Of a DNA stretch of 47,708 nt, positions 41,727-47,708 are shown in pieces (the stretch's first letter is position 1; each line of letters starts with the position of its first letter). Below the pieces are notes generated by a model. The model made no database searches and was not told the origin of the DNA. It saw only the letters and a list, made by a program, of their open reading frames with translations. The position numbers and the translations under genes were made by a program. The stretch comes from Fibrobacter sp. UBA4309. GTDB taxonomy: Bacteria > Fibrobacterota > Fibrobacteria > Fibrobacterales > Fibrobacteraceae. The stretch lies in NCBI RefSeq assembly GCF_002395745.1, contig NZ_DGUN01000016.1, positions 1 through 47,708 on the forward strand, read 5' to 3'.

Positions 41727-42386
41727 ATGAAACAGGGACTCACCGAAATCGTATTTATCCTGGACCGCAGCGGTTCCATGAGCGGGCTCGAAAAGGATAC
41801 TATCGGGGGCTTCAACAGCACCATCGACAAGCAGAAGCAAGAGGCGGGCGAAGCATTCGTTTCCACCGTGCTCTTCGATACCGAAATGGAAGTGCTCCAC
41901 GACCGCGCCCCGCTCGCGCGTATCGAACCCCTGACCGAAAAGGAATACTATGCCCGCGGCGGCACCGCGCTCCTTGACGCCATCGGCGGGGCAATCCATC
42001 ACATCGGAAACGTGCACAAGTACGCCCGCGACGAAGACCGTCCCGAAAAGACCATCTTCGTCATCACCACCGACGGCTACGAAAATGCAAGCCGCAAGTA
42101 TTCCGCCGAACGCGTGAAGCAGATGATCGAGCGGCAGAAGCAGAAGTACGGCTGGGAATTCATCTTCCTCGGTTCAAACATCGATGCCATCGAGACCGCA
42201 AGGAACTTCGGCATCGACGAGGATCGCGCCGCAAACTTCGTGAACGACAAATCCGGAATCGGAGTCATGTACGAGGCGCAATGCTGCCTGATGAGCGATA
42301 TTCGCCATAACCGCAAGAACGCCCGCCAGTGGAAGGCAACGGTCGATGCCGACTACGCAAAGCGTGGTAACCACAACGGGAAATAG
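41727..42386 (+). CDS. vWA-domain protein paired with the macro-domain gene, 219 aa
   Basis: MIDAS metal site of a von Willebrand A domain: EIVFILDRSGSMSG (DxSxS), the Thr of GGTALLDAIGGAIHHIG and the Asp of VITTDGYENAS. The FIFLGSNIDAIETARNFGI segment is typical of this bacterial vWA subgroup. Function is unknown; members recur next to macro-domain proteins. GGAGG 6 nt before ATG 41727 fixes the start; an upstream in-frame start (41664) falls in the hairpin leader. Cytoplasmic, no signal peptide. Confidence 0.8.
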   Translation: MKQGLTEIVFILDRSGSMSGLEKDTIGGFNSTIDKQKQEAGEAFVSTVLFDTEMEVLHDRAPLARIEPLTEKEYYARGGTALLDAIGGAIHHIGNVHKYARDEDRPEKTIFVITTDGYENASRKYSAERVKQMIERQKQKYGWEFIFLGSNIDAIETARNFGIDEDRAANFVNDKSGIGVMYEAQCCLMSDIRHNRKNARQWKATVDADYAKRGNHNGK

Positions 42387-42472
42387 CCATGTGTGGCGGC
42401 TGCGAATAATGTCATTTTATGACATTACAAGAATATATATTTATGGGCGAAGCATTTTTCGGCGAGGGCAAT

Positions 42473-43801
42473 ATGGAAAAGGTCGAATTGATCAGGAGAT
42501 ACTACCCCGAGGGGGAACTGTTCGAAGAAGCGGAAACCGTGAACGGGGTGAAGCATGGCAAGAGCGTTCTGTTCTACAGGAGCGGCGCCCGTTTGGGCGA
42601 GGATAACTTCTGCAACGGGTTGCTGGAGGGCGAATCATGGAGTTATTATGAGAGTGGAGCGGTCCGGTGGCGCTGCGAGTACCGCAGGGGCCTAGTCACG
42701 GGCAAGGAATACGGCTATTACGAGAATGGTCGATTGATGAAGGTGACCGAGTATGTTGATGGGATGGTTGTGGATTCCGACATTCCCGTTTACGACGAGT
42801 TGGGGATCCTGAGGCATACCGAGAAGTGGCGGAACGGGTACTGCCGCGCATATTTTCGCGATGGCCGCATCATTTACGAAGGCGCCCGCGTGAATAACGA
42901 GCGTGTCGGCATCCAGAAGCAGTACAATCCGGACGGGAGCCTCCGCCGTGAGGAATTCTACTGGAGGGGCCGCCGGTATGGAAAGCTCCGCCAGTTCGAC
43001 AGGTCTGGGGTTCTCTTGAGCGAAACCGAATATGCAAACGGGATGCGCCAGGGTTACGAGCGGCTCTACAATCCGGACGGAACCGTGTACAGGAAATCGT
43101 TGTACGTGGATGACCAGTACTGCGGCGGAAAGTCGCTGGATTACGACGAGGGCGTACTCCGCTCCGAATGCAACATGAATTATGAACTTCCTGACGGCGA
43201 GGAAGTGAACTATAACGAAAACGGTACGGTCCAGTCAAGAATCCCGTACAGCAAGGGTATGGCTGTAGATGGCAAGTACGAAAGTTACGCAGAAGACGGA
43301 ACTGTCGACGGCTATATCGAATACGTGAATAACAGAAGCGTTATTACCGATCTCGATGGCAACTTGAAATACGAGGCCGTATTTTACCGCAATCATCTGA
43401 ACGGGCACTGTTGCATGTACACCTCTGAGTTCGAGAAGTTAGATGGCTATTTTGTCGATGACGAGTTCTACGAAACCAAGGAGGAATTCCTGGACGTGAG
43501 CTTTGAACTCATGGCCAATATATGCCTTGAGAATTTTGCAGATGCGTTCCCGGAATATACCGTGGAAACGTACAAGGACTTTTTTGCCGACGCTTACGAG
43601 AAGGCGGAAAACTCTCCTGCGGCGCAAACAGTATACCACGACTATGCGGAACTCGAGAATCCCGGTCCCGATGGAATTCCCGAAGGGCGGCTCGTGGATT
43701 ACCTGGTGCGCGAATTCGTGCTCAGGCTGCGCCTTCCCAACGATGGCGAAACCGAGAGGGATATTGTTAAGGGCCTGAAGGAACTCCTGGAAATGCAGTA
43801 G
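42473..43801 (+). CDS. YwqK-type repeat protein (MORN-like), 442 aa
   Basis: About twelve short repeats of the form YYxNGxLxxxxxYxxGxxxGxxxxYxxxG (for example YYESGAVRWRCEYRRGLVTGKEYGYYENG), the YwqK/MORN-like pattern seen in putative toxin-antitoxin accessory proteins. The last about 130 residues are acidic and helical, a different domain with no match recognised. Start choice: ATG 42473 has GAGGGC upstream; ATG 42419 and 42443 in frame are possible but lack a ribosome site. No toxin gene was seen beside it. Role uncertain. Confidence 0.7.
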   Translation: MEKVELIRRYYPEGELFEEAETVNGVKHGKSVLFYRSGARLGEDNFCNGLLEGESWSYYESGAVRWRCEYRRGLVTGKEYGYYENGRLMKVTEYVDGMVVDSDIPVYDELGILRHTEKWRNGYCRAYFRDGRIIYEGARVNNERVGIQKQYNPDGSLRREEFYWRGRRYGKLRQFDRSGVLLSETEYANGMRQGYERLYNPDGTVYRKSLYVDDQYCGGKSLDYDEGVLRSECNMNYELPDGEEVNYNENGTVQSRIPYSKGMAVDGKYESYAEDGTVDGYIEYVNNRSVITDLDGNLKYEAVFYRNHLNGHCCMYTSEFEKLDGYFVDDEFYETKEEFLDVSFELMANICLENFADAFPEYTVETYKDFFADAYEKAENSPAAQTVYHDYAELENPGPDGIPEGRLVDYLVREFVLRLRLPNDGETERDIVKGLKELLEMQ

Positions 43802-43849
43802 TTCGGGGCGCTGTACCCACTTACCAAAAATTAGTGTATATTCATGAGT

Positions 43850-45586
43850 ATGAAAAGTCGCATGTTCATACTCGCGCTAGCCCTCGCGGCGGTGCAATCC
43901 TTCGGCGCCGTGTATTACGTGGCGACCGACGGCGACGATAGCGCGGCGGGTACAAAAGACAAGCCCTTCGCCTCGCTCAACAAGGCGAATACCGTGGTGC
44001 ATGCGGGCGACACCGTGTGGGTACGCGGAGGCATCTACGACCTGCGCGATACCGTCTTTTTCGCACGGTACAAAATGACTGCGGCAATAGTCTTGACGGC
44101 AAGCGGCGAGAGCGACAACAACCGCATCCATTACCTCGCTTACCCGGGCGAGCGCCCGATTTTTGATGGCGCGAACCTCCCCGTGGCCGCAGGCACGGAC
44201 CATAGCGACGGCACACCCGAGGGCGCGATGTACACGTCTCCCATCGTGATTTCGGCAAAGTATTTGCACTTGAAGGGTTTCGAGGTGCGGAACACGCCCA
44301 TGAAACACAACTCGAATTCCGGCGTTTTCCTTTACGCGAGCAAGCACATTTTCTTGGAAAATATGGACAGCCACCATAATGCGGGCCCTGGATTCTTCGC
44401 GAACGATGGCGCACCGGATGGCGGCGGACACATCTTCTTGAACTGCGATGCCCACGACAACTACGACCCCTTGGGCTGGCAGGGCGACGGCGAAAACGCC
44501 GACGGCTTCGGCGCGCATTACCAGAAGCCGGGCGAGGGCGATACGACCAAGTTCATCGGGTGCCGCGCCTGGTGGAACAGCGACGACGGCTTCGACTTCA
44601 TCAACCAGGAATTCCCCGTGGTGCTGGAGAACTGCTACGCCATGGGGAACGGCTACAGCGATTACGGACTTGGAAACCCGAAGAACGGCAACGGGCACGG
44701 CATCAAGATGGGCGAGAGCACCCTCGGCGGCGGGCGCCATACCATCAAGTTCTGCGCCGCCTGGAAAAACAAGGCTACGGGCTTTTACGCGAACTACACC
44801 GGCGTGGGCAGCAAGTGGCTCAACAACACGTCTTACATGAACAAGGACCGCGAATTTGCCATGGCATCGACGCTCTTCGATTCCGAAGGGAACCGCATTG
44901 CCGAAGTAGCACCGCTCACCGGCGACAACGCGCACGTGCTCAAGAACAACATTGCCTTCCCGAACAAGAATTCGCAAGTCGGGGAGTGCTGGGAGTATAT
45001 ACCGAGCCAGAACATCGACCGTTATGTGGAATGCCCCGCCGGCGAGAACAACACATGGAACCTGAAACTCGACCTGACGGTCGACGATTTTGAAAGTCTT
45101 GACGACCCGAGCATGACCGTCACGGGCAAGGACCTCTCGACCATCGCGGGAATATTGGGCCCGCGTAACGCGGACGGTAGCTTGCCAGACGTGGGCTTCT
45201 TGAAACTCAAGAAAGGGAGCCGTGCCATCGACAAGGGCGAAGATTTGGGATTCCCGTTTGCGGGCGATGCGCCCGACCTTGGCGCATTCGAATACGGGAT
45301 GAGTTCGTCACGTCATTCCGGGCTTGACCCGGAATCTAGTGGCTCTGTCGTCGGGTCGAGCAGCTCGTCACGTCATTCCGGGCTTGACCCGGAATCTAGC
45401 AGTTCCGCGGAAAGCGCTGCCTCCATCGCCATGCCCCGCAACGGGTATTTACCTGGGCTGCACGCCACCCGTGGTGCCGCACTTGTTTTCGACCTACAGG
45501 GCCGTCATATCAGAACGATAAAAGTCCCCGGCACCTATATAGTGCGCTACGGCAGTGAAATCCGGAAAGTGCAGGTGAACCCTTAG
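43850..45586 (+). CDS. Secreted PL9-like polysaccharide lyase, right-handed beta-helix, 578 aa
   Basis: Signal peptide (MKSRMFILALALAAVQSFG), then YYVATDGDDSAAGTKDKPFASLNKANTVVHAGDTVWVRGG, the opening of PL9-type pectate/rhamnogalacturonan lyases. Beta-helix repeats follow, with NGNGHGIKMGEST and NNTSYMNKDREFAM. About residues 485-525 are a Ser-rich linker with two copies of SRHSGLDPESS encoded by a palindromic repeat (45305 and 45365). It ends in a basic C-terminal tail (FDLQGRHIRTIK...IRKVQVNP). ATG 43850 is 7 nt after TATATT (43837-43842) and gives the better signal peptide; ATG 43844 is the alternative. Confidence 0.82.
   Translation: MKSRMFILALALAAVQSFGAVYYVATDGDDSAAGTKDKPFASLNKANTVVHAGDTVWVRGGIYDLRDTVFFARYKMTAAIVLTASGESDNNRIHYLAYPGERPIFDGANLPVAAGTDHSDGTPEGAMYTSPIVISAKYLHLKGFEVRNTPMKHNSNSGVFLYASKHIFLENMDSHHNAGPGFFANDGAPDGGGHIFLNCDAHDNYDPLGWQGDGENADGFGAHYQKPGEGDTTKFIGCRAWWNSDDGFDFINQEFPVVLENCYAMGNGYSDYGLGNPKNGNGHGIKMGESTLGGGRHTIKFCAAWKNKATGFYANYTGVGSKWLNNTSYMNKDREFAMASTLFDSEGNRIAEVAPLTGDNAHVLKNNIAFPNKNSQVGECWEYIPSQNIDRYVECPAGENNTWNLKLDLTVDDFESLDDPSMTVTGKDLSTIAGILGPRNADGSLPDVGFLKLKKGSRAIDKGEDLGFPFAGDAPDLGAFEYGMSSSRHSGLDPESSGSVVGSSSSSRHSGLDPESSSSAESAASIAMPRNGYLPGLHATRGAALVFDLQGRHIRTIKVPGTYIVRYGSEIRKVQVNP
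45305..45339. repeat. Palindromic repeat inside the PL9 coding region, copy 1
   Basis: 35 bp, stem ATTCCGGG/CCCGGAAT with loop CTTGA. Read in frame it encodes SSRHSGLDPESS. An identical copy starts exactly 60 bp later. Confidence 0.9.
45365..45399. repeat. Palindromic repeat inside the PL9 coding region, copy 2
   Basis: Identical to copy 1 (35 of 35 bp) and in the same frame, 60 bp (20 codons) downstream. Confidence 0.9.
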
Positions 45587-45656
45587 CCAAACTTAAATAT
45601 CTTGATATCCACTAGTACCAACTTACGGGAAAACCTTACCCGCGAAGCTAGGTTAA

Positions 45657-47015
45657 CTACATTTGCGAAAGCGCATATAGCGGACATATTTCAACATGGC
45701 GGATGGCGTTATTATCAAGGGAATCGACATAATCGAATTCGCCAAAGTTTTCAAGGGAACAGCGATAGGCGTTCGTCAACTTCTTTTCCCGCATCATAAT
45801 CCAAAGGCTTTTCATTCCGCCTTGCGTTCCCGCCTTCACCTCTATAGGTGTTACGCGTGCATTGCGGGCATCTAGATAATCCACCTCTGCCAGGCTATTT
45901 CTTTCAGTTCGGCTCCAGTAGAAAATTTCATGACGAATATTTGGCGTCTTATATCTGAGGATTTCCAGCCCCGCAACCATTTCGGCTAAAGCGCCCTTGT
46001 TGACCAAATCAGCTCCGCTCGCAGTTAATATCTGCGAAACAATCTCGGAAATATCGCCCAAATTCAAATTTTGGAGCCTAAGTTGTAGGCCAGGATCCAA
46101 CAAGAGAACTTTTTGCGTTCCCGAGTCAGCTTCACTCCCCAAGGGAAGGCCGTTGGCGCTTGACCTTGCAACAGGGATGGCAAGCCCAGCAAGAGTCAGC
46201 AGATGCAGGGCTTCCTGAACTTTTTCAGTCCTATATTCCCCGACCTTCGAATAAGTGAATTTATGCGTAATCTGGGAAGCGATACTTCGAAATGTTTTTC
46301 TTAACAAGGTCGGGTCAACCTTCTTTTTGTATTTCGCAAAATCATCTTCGTACGTGACTAGAATGTCGTCTTGGATAGTCTGACATTCCAGGTAATTATG
46401 GCTTTGAACCCACCTTACCACGGATTCGGGCATTCCGCCTACCAACATGTATGTTCTGAAGTACTCCACCAGTTTGTCGTGGACCGTTTGTGGCAATGGC
46501 TTTTGCGGGGACGATTGGTTCCTGACTTTTAACAGGGCCATTTGCCCATTTGCTTCGAGAAACTCATCAAAAGTCATCGGATGCATGAACATGGAATGGA
46601 TTCGCCCTACGCCGAATGTCGGTATGTCGTTAAGAGCAAATTCCAACAGTGATCCCGCCGCCACGACATGTAAATCGGGCATGTCTTCCTTGAAAAAGCG
46701 CAGGGACATAATAGCATCCACACATCCCTGAATTTCGTCCAAGAATAGTAGAGTTTTCCCTACAACAATCGGAGTCCCCGTAATGGCGGAAAGTTCAGAA
46801 ACAATGCGGGATACATCCAAATTAGTCGTAAAGACAGCCTTGAATTCAGGATGCTTTTCAAAATTTATCTCGACCATGTGTTCGAAATTTTCGCCTAGGT
46901 GGCGGACAGCACTGGACTTGCCCACCTGGCGGGCCCCCCGCAATAAAAGCGGTTTATGCCTGGGGGAATTGGCCCATTCCGATAAATACCTGTCAATCAG
47001 CCTGCTAAAGTACAT
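45657..47015 (-). CDS. AAA ATPase with DUF4143 C-terminal domain, 452 aa
   Basis: Walker A GARQVGKS at residues 27-34, Walker B LFLDEIQG at 90-97, sensor-type AAGSLLEFAL, and the C-terminal DUF4143 region (MLVGGMPESVVRW, YYTYSKVGEY-like, FYWSRTERNSLAEVDYLDARNARVTPIEVKAG with the nuclease-like E-V-D/E-K pattern). These ATPases are common accessory genes of unknown function in gut bacteria. Its base composition is visibly more AT-rich than neighbours, consistent with transfer. ATG 47015 is chosen because the frame upstream runs through the AT-rich repeats; three 33-bp-spaced repeats lie ahead of it. Confidence 0.8.
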   Translation of the reverse strand: MYFSRLIDRYLSEWANSPRHKPLLLRGARQVGKSSAVRHLGENFEHMVEINFEKHPEFKAVFTTNLDVSRIVSELSAITGTPIVVGKTLLFLDEIQGCVDAIMSLRFFKEDMPDLHVVAAGSLLEFALNDIPTFGVGRIHSMFMHPMTFDEFLEANGQMALLKVRNQSSPQKPLPQTVHDKLVEYFRTYMLVGGMPESVVRWVQSHNYLECQTIQDDILVTYEDDFAKYKKKVDPTLLRKTFRSIASQITHKFTYSKVGEYRTEKVQEALHLLTLAGLAIPVARSSANGLPLGSEADSGTQKVLLLDPGLQLRLQNLNLGDISEIVSQILTASGADLVNKGALAEMVAGLEILRYKTPNIRHEIFYWSRTERNSLAEVDYLDARNARVTPIEVKAGTQGGMKSLWIMMREKKLTNAYRCSLENFGEFDYVDSLDNNAIRHVEICPLYALSQM

Positions 47016-47029
47016 TTTGACCGTCTTCT

Positions 47030-47113
47030 GTAAAAATCTAAAGATAAATATATAACTTTTTAGTAAAAATCCAAAGAAATAATTCAATAAATTTTGTAAA
47101 AATCCAAAGAAAT
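47030..47113. repeat. Three repeats at 33-bp spacing ahead of the DUF4143 gene
   Basis: GTAAAAATCCAAAGAAAT at 47063-47080 and 47096-47113 (identical), and a degenerate copy GTAAAAATCTAAAGATAA from 47030. Start-to-start spacing is 33 bp both times, three helical turns. It lies in the divergent gap, so it may be an operator array for either gene. Confidence 0.7.
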
Positions 47114-47134
47114 GACATAATTTTGCACCTCAAG

Positions 47135-47425
47135 ATGACCTTTTCTTCAAAATCGGCTTTTTTCAAAGGCGAAAGGGAAAATCCCTTCGAGAGAGTGGAC
47201 CAGAACAAGGCGATGCTCTGGTTCTACGAGCAAGGTTATTCCATCACGGGCGATGAAAGAGGCTTGATTGACGAATATAGGTGCTACGTGAGGGAATTTC
47301 GTGAAGACGACGGCGTGCCTGAAGGTTTCAAGGCGCTACTGTTCAACCGGTACATGAAAATGTCCTTTTCCGTAGTTGACTCAATCCCAGATTTCAAGGC
47401 CTTTTACGAGGAATACTACGGATGA
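47135..47425 (+). CDS. Small protein of unknown function, 96 aa
   Basis: No family recognised. It is acidic, with aromatic residues (MLWFYEQGYSITGDERGLIDEYRCYVREFREDDGVPEGFKALLFNRYMKMSF), no signal peptide and no membrane segment. ATG 47135 is used; a TTG 12 nt upstream is possible. It is divergent from the DUF4143 ATPase gene across the 33-bp repeats. It could be part of an accessory pair, but nothing in the sequence shows that. Confidence 0.55.
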   Translation: MTFSSKSAFFKGERENPFERVDQNKAMLWFYEQGYSITGDERGLIDEYRCYVREFREDDGVPEGFKALLFNRYMKMSFSVVDSIPDFKAFYEEYYG

Positions 47426-47550
47426 ATTTATTGGAGGGGGAGGCCTTCCCCTCGCTCCAGACCAAGCCGTGGCATGAGCCTGCCCCGGACTTGTTCCGGG
47501 GCTACTCCTTCTCCTAGGGGCTCCGCCCCTAAAACCCCGGAGTCGGGAAA
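47426..47550. other. GC-rich hairpin region before the antitoxin gene
   Basis: Contains stems GCCCCGGA-type (CCCCGGAC near 47481 with GTTCCGGGG) and TAGGGGC-TCC-GCCCCTA (near 47515). These look like dispersed palindromic elements. No gene is supported here. Confidence 0.5.
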
Positions 47551-47708
47551 TCACACGAACTCGACTACGAGTTGTTTGCCGAGGGCATGCGCTAGCTTGT
47601 AGAGTGTTTCGACGGAAGGCGAGCCCTTCGGAGTCTCGAATCGCTGGTACGCTTGCGGGGTGATGTTTGCGCGACGCGCCACATCGCTTTTCTTTTGACC
47701 CCTGCGCG
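47551..47708 (-). CDS. C-terminal part of an XRE/HicB-type HTH protein (cut by window end)
   Basis: Minus-strand frame, stop TGA at 47553-47551, open to the window edge; at least 51 residues. It reads RGQKKSDVARRANITPQAYQRFETPKGSPSVETLYKLAHALGKQLVVEFV, a helix-turn-helix of the Cro/XRE type as found at the end of HicB-like antitoxins. The N-terminus and any partner toxin lie beyond the window. Confidence 0.65.
   Translation of the reverse strand, partial: RRGQKKSDVARRANITPQAYQRFETPKGSPSVETLYKLAHALGKQLVVEFV

Noticed and set aside
45305..45399. CRISPR-like spacing of two repeats
   Set aside because: Only two copies, inside a coding frame, with no spacer array or cas genes.
47422..47517. 31-codon frame overlapping the end of the small unknown gene
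   Set aside because: Translation comes from GC-rich palindromic repeat sequence with no ribosome site; likely chance.

Overview
The window looks like a chromosomal segment of a Fibrobacter (Fibrobacterota). The pointers are a fibro-slime-domain protein, a FISUMP (Fibrobacter succinogenes major paralogous domain) lipoprotein, several exported enzymes with serine-rich linkers and C-terminal FDLQGR-type tails, and plant-cell-wall-degrading enzymes. It holds about 40 genes on both strands, no recognised rRNA or tRNA gene, no CRISPR array and no recognisable transposase. Assignments are by motif and family recognition only; nothing was searched.

Layout. 0.1-10.1 kb: a large secreted fibro-slime protein, an ABC-F ATPase overlapping it tail to tail, a membrane-anchored alpha/beta hydrolase, metY-type O-acetylhomoserine sulfhydrylase, and a membrane protein with a degenerate lytic-transglycosylase-like region. 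10.2-19.2 kb: a lone GroES-like gene, the aroC-lpxK pair followed by a MoxR/RavA-like ATPase, a small exported protein, a PerR-type regulator with a PerR-box palindrome, ktrA-ktrB potassium uptake, a BASS-type transporter and an AlkD-like DNA glycosylase. 19.2-24.0 kb: a serine-rich lipoprotein with six Tyr-Gly motifs lies 4 bp ahead of a radical SAM/SPASM enzyme; divergent from them are a GH30 endo-beta-1,6-galactanase-like enzyme and a YhhN-type lysoplasmalogenase. 24.0-28.9 kb: a probable 6S RNA behind zapA and a coiled-coil gene, uvrC, the FISUMP lipoprotein and a solitary nuoA. 29.2-38.6 kb: a PepSY-like protein, an Omp85-like outer-membrane protein, a CE15 glucuronoyl esterase, Uup, a long cadherin/Ig-repeat surface protein and ackA. 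38.7-43.8 kb: a tight operon (deoxyinosine-type DNA glycosylase, PAP2 phosphatase, histidine phosphatase, macro-domain protein), then a vWA protein and a YwqK-type repeat protein. 43.8-47.7 kb: a PL9-like polysaccharide lyase carrying two in-frame palindromic repeats, a DUF4143 ATPase behind three 33-bp-spaced repeats, a small unknown gene and the end of a HicB/XRE-type antitoxin gene cut by the window edge.

How it fits together. The exported GH30, CE15 and PL9 enzymes suggest attack on arabinogalactan side chains, lignin-glucuronoxylan esters and pectin, next to large adhesin-like surface proteins. The rest is mostly housekeeping (aroC, lpxK, uvrC, ackA, nuoA, zapA, ktrAB).

The most promising unusual system is the two-gene lipoprotein/radical SAM operon at 19261-21118, whose precursor carries repeated KYGV motifs that could be sites of modification. 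Other notable signals are a 41-bp hairpin repeat whose stem changes in a compensatory way between two copies, three heptanucleotide tandem repeats in intergenic gaps, many start codons about 7 nt after a -10-like hexamer (possible leaderless mRNAs), and palindromic repeats read through as protein.
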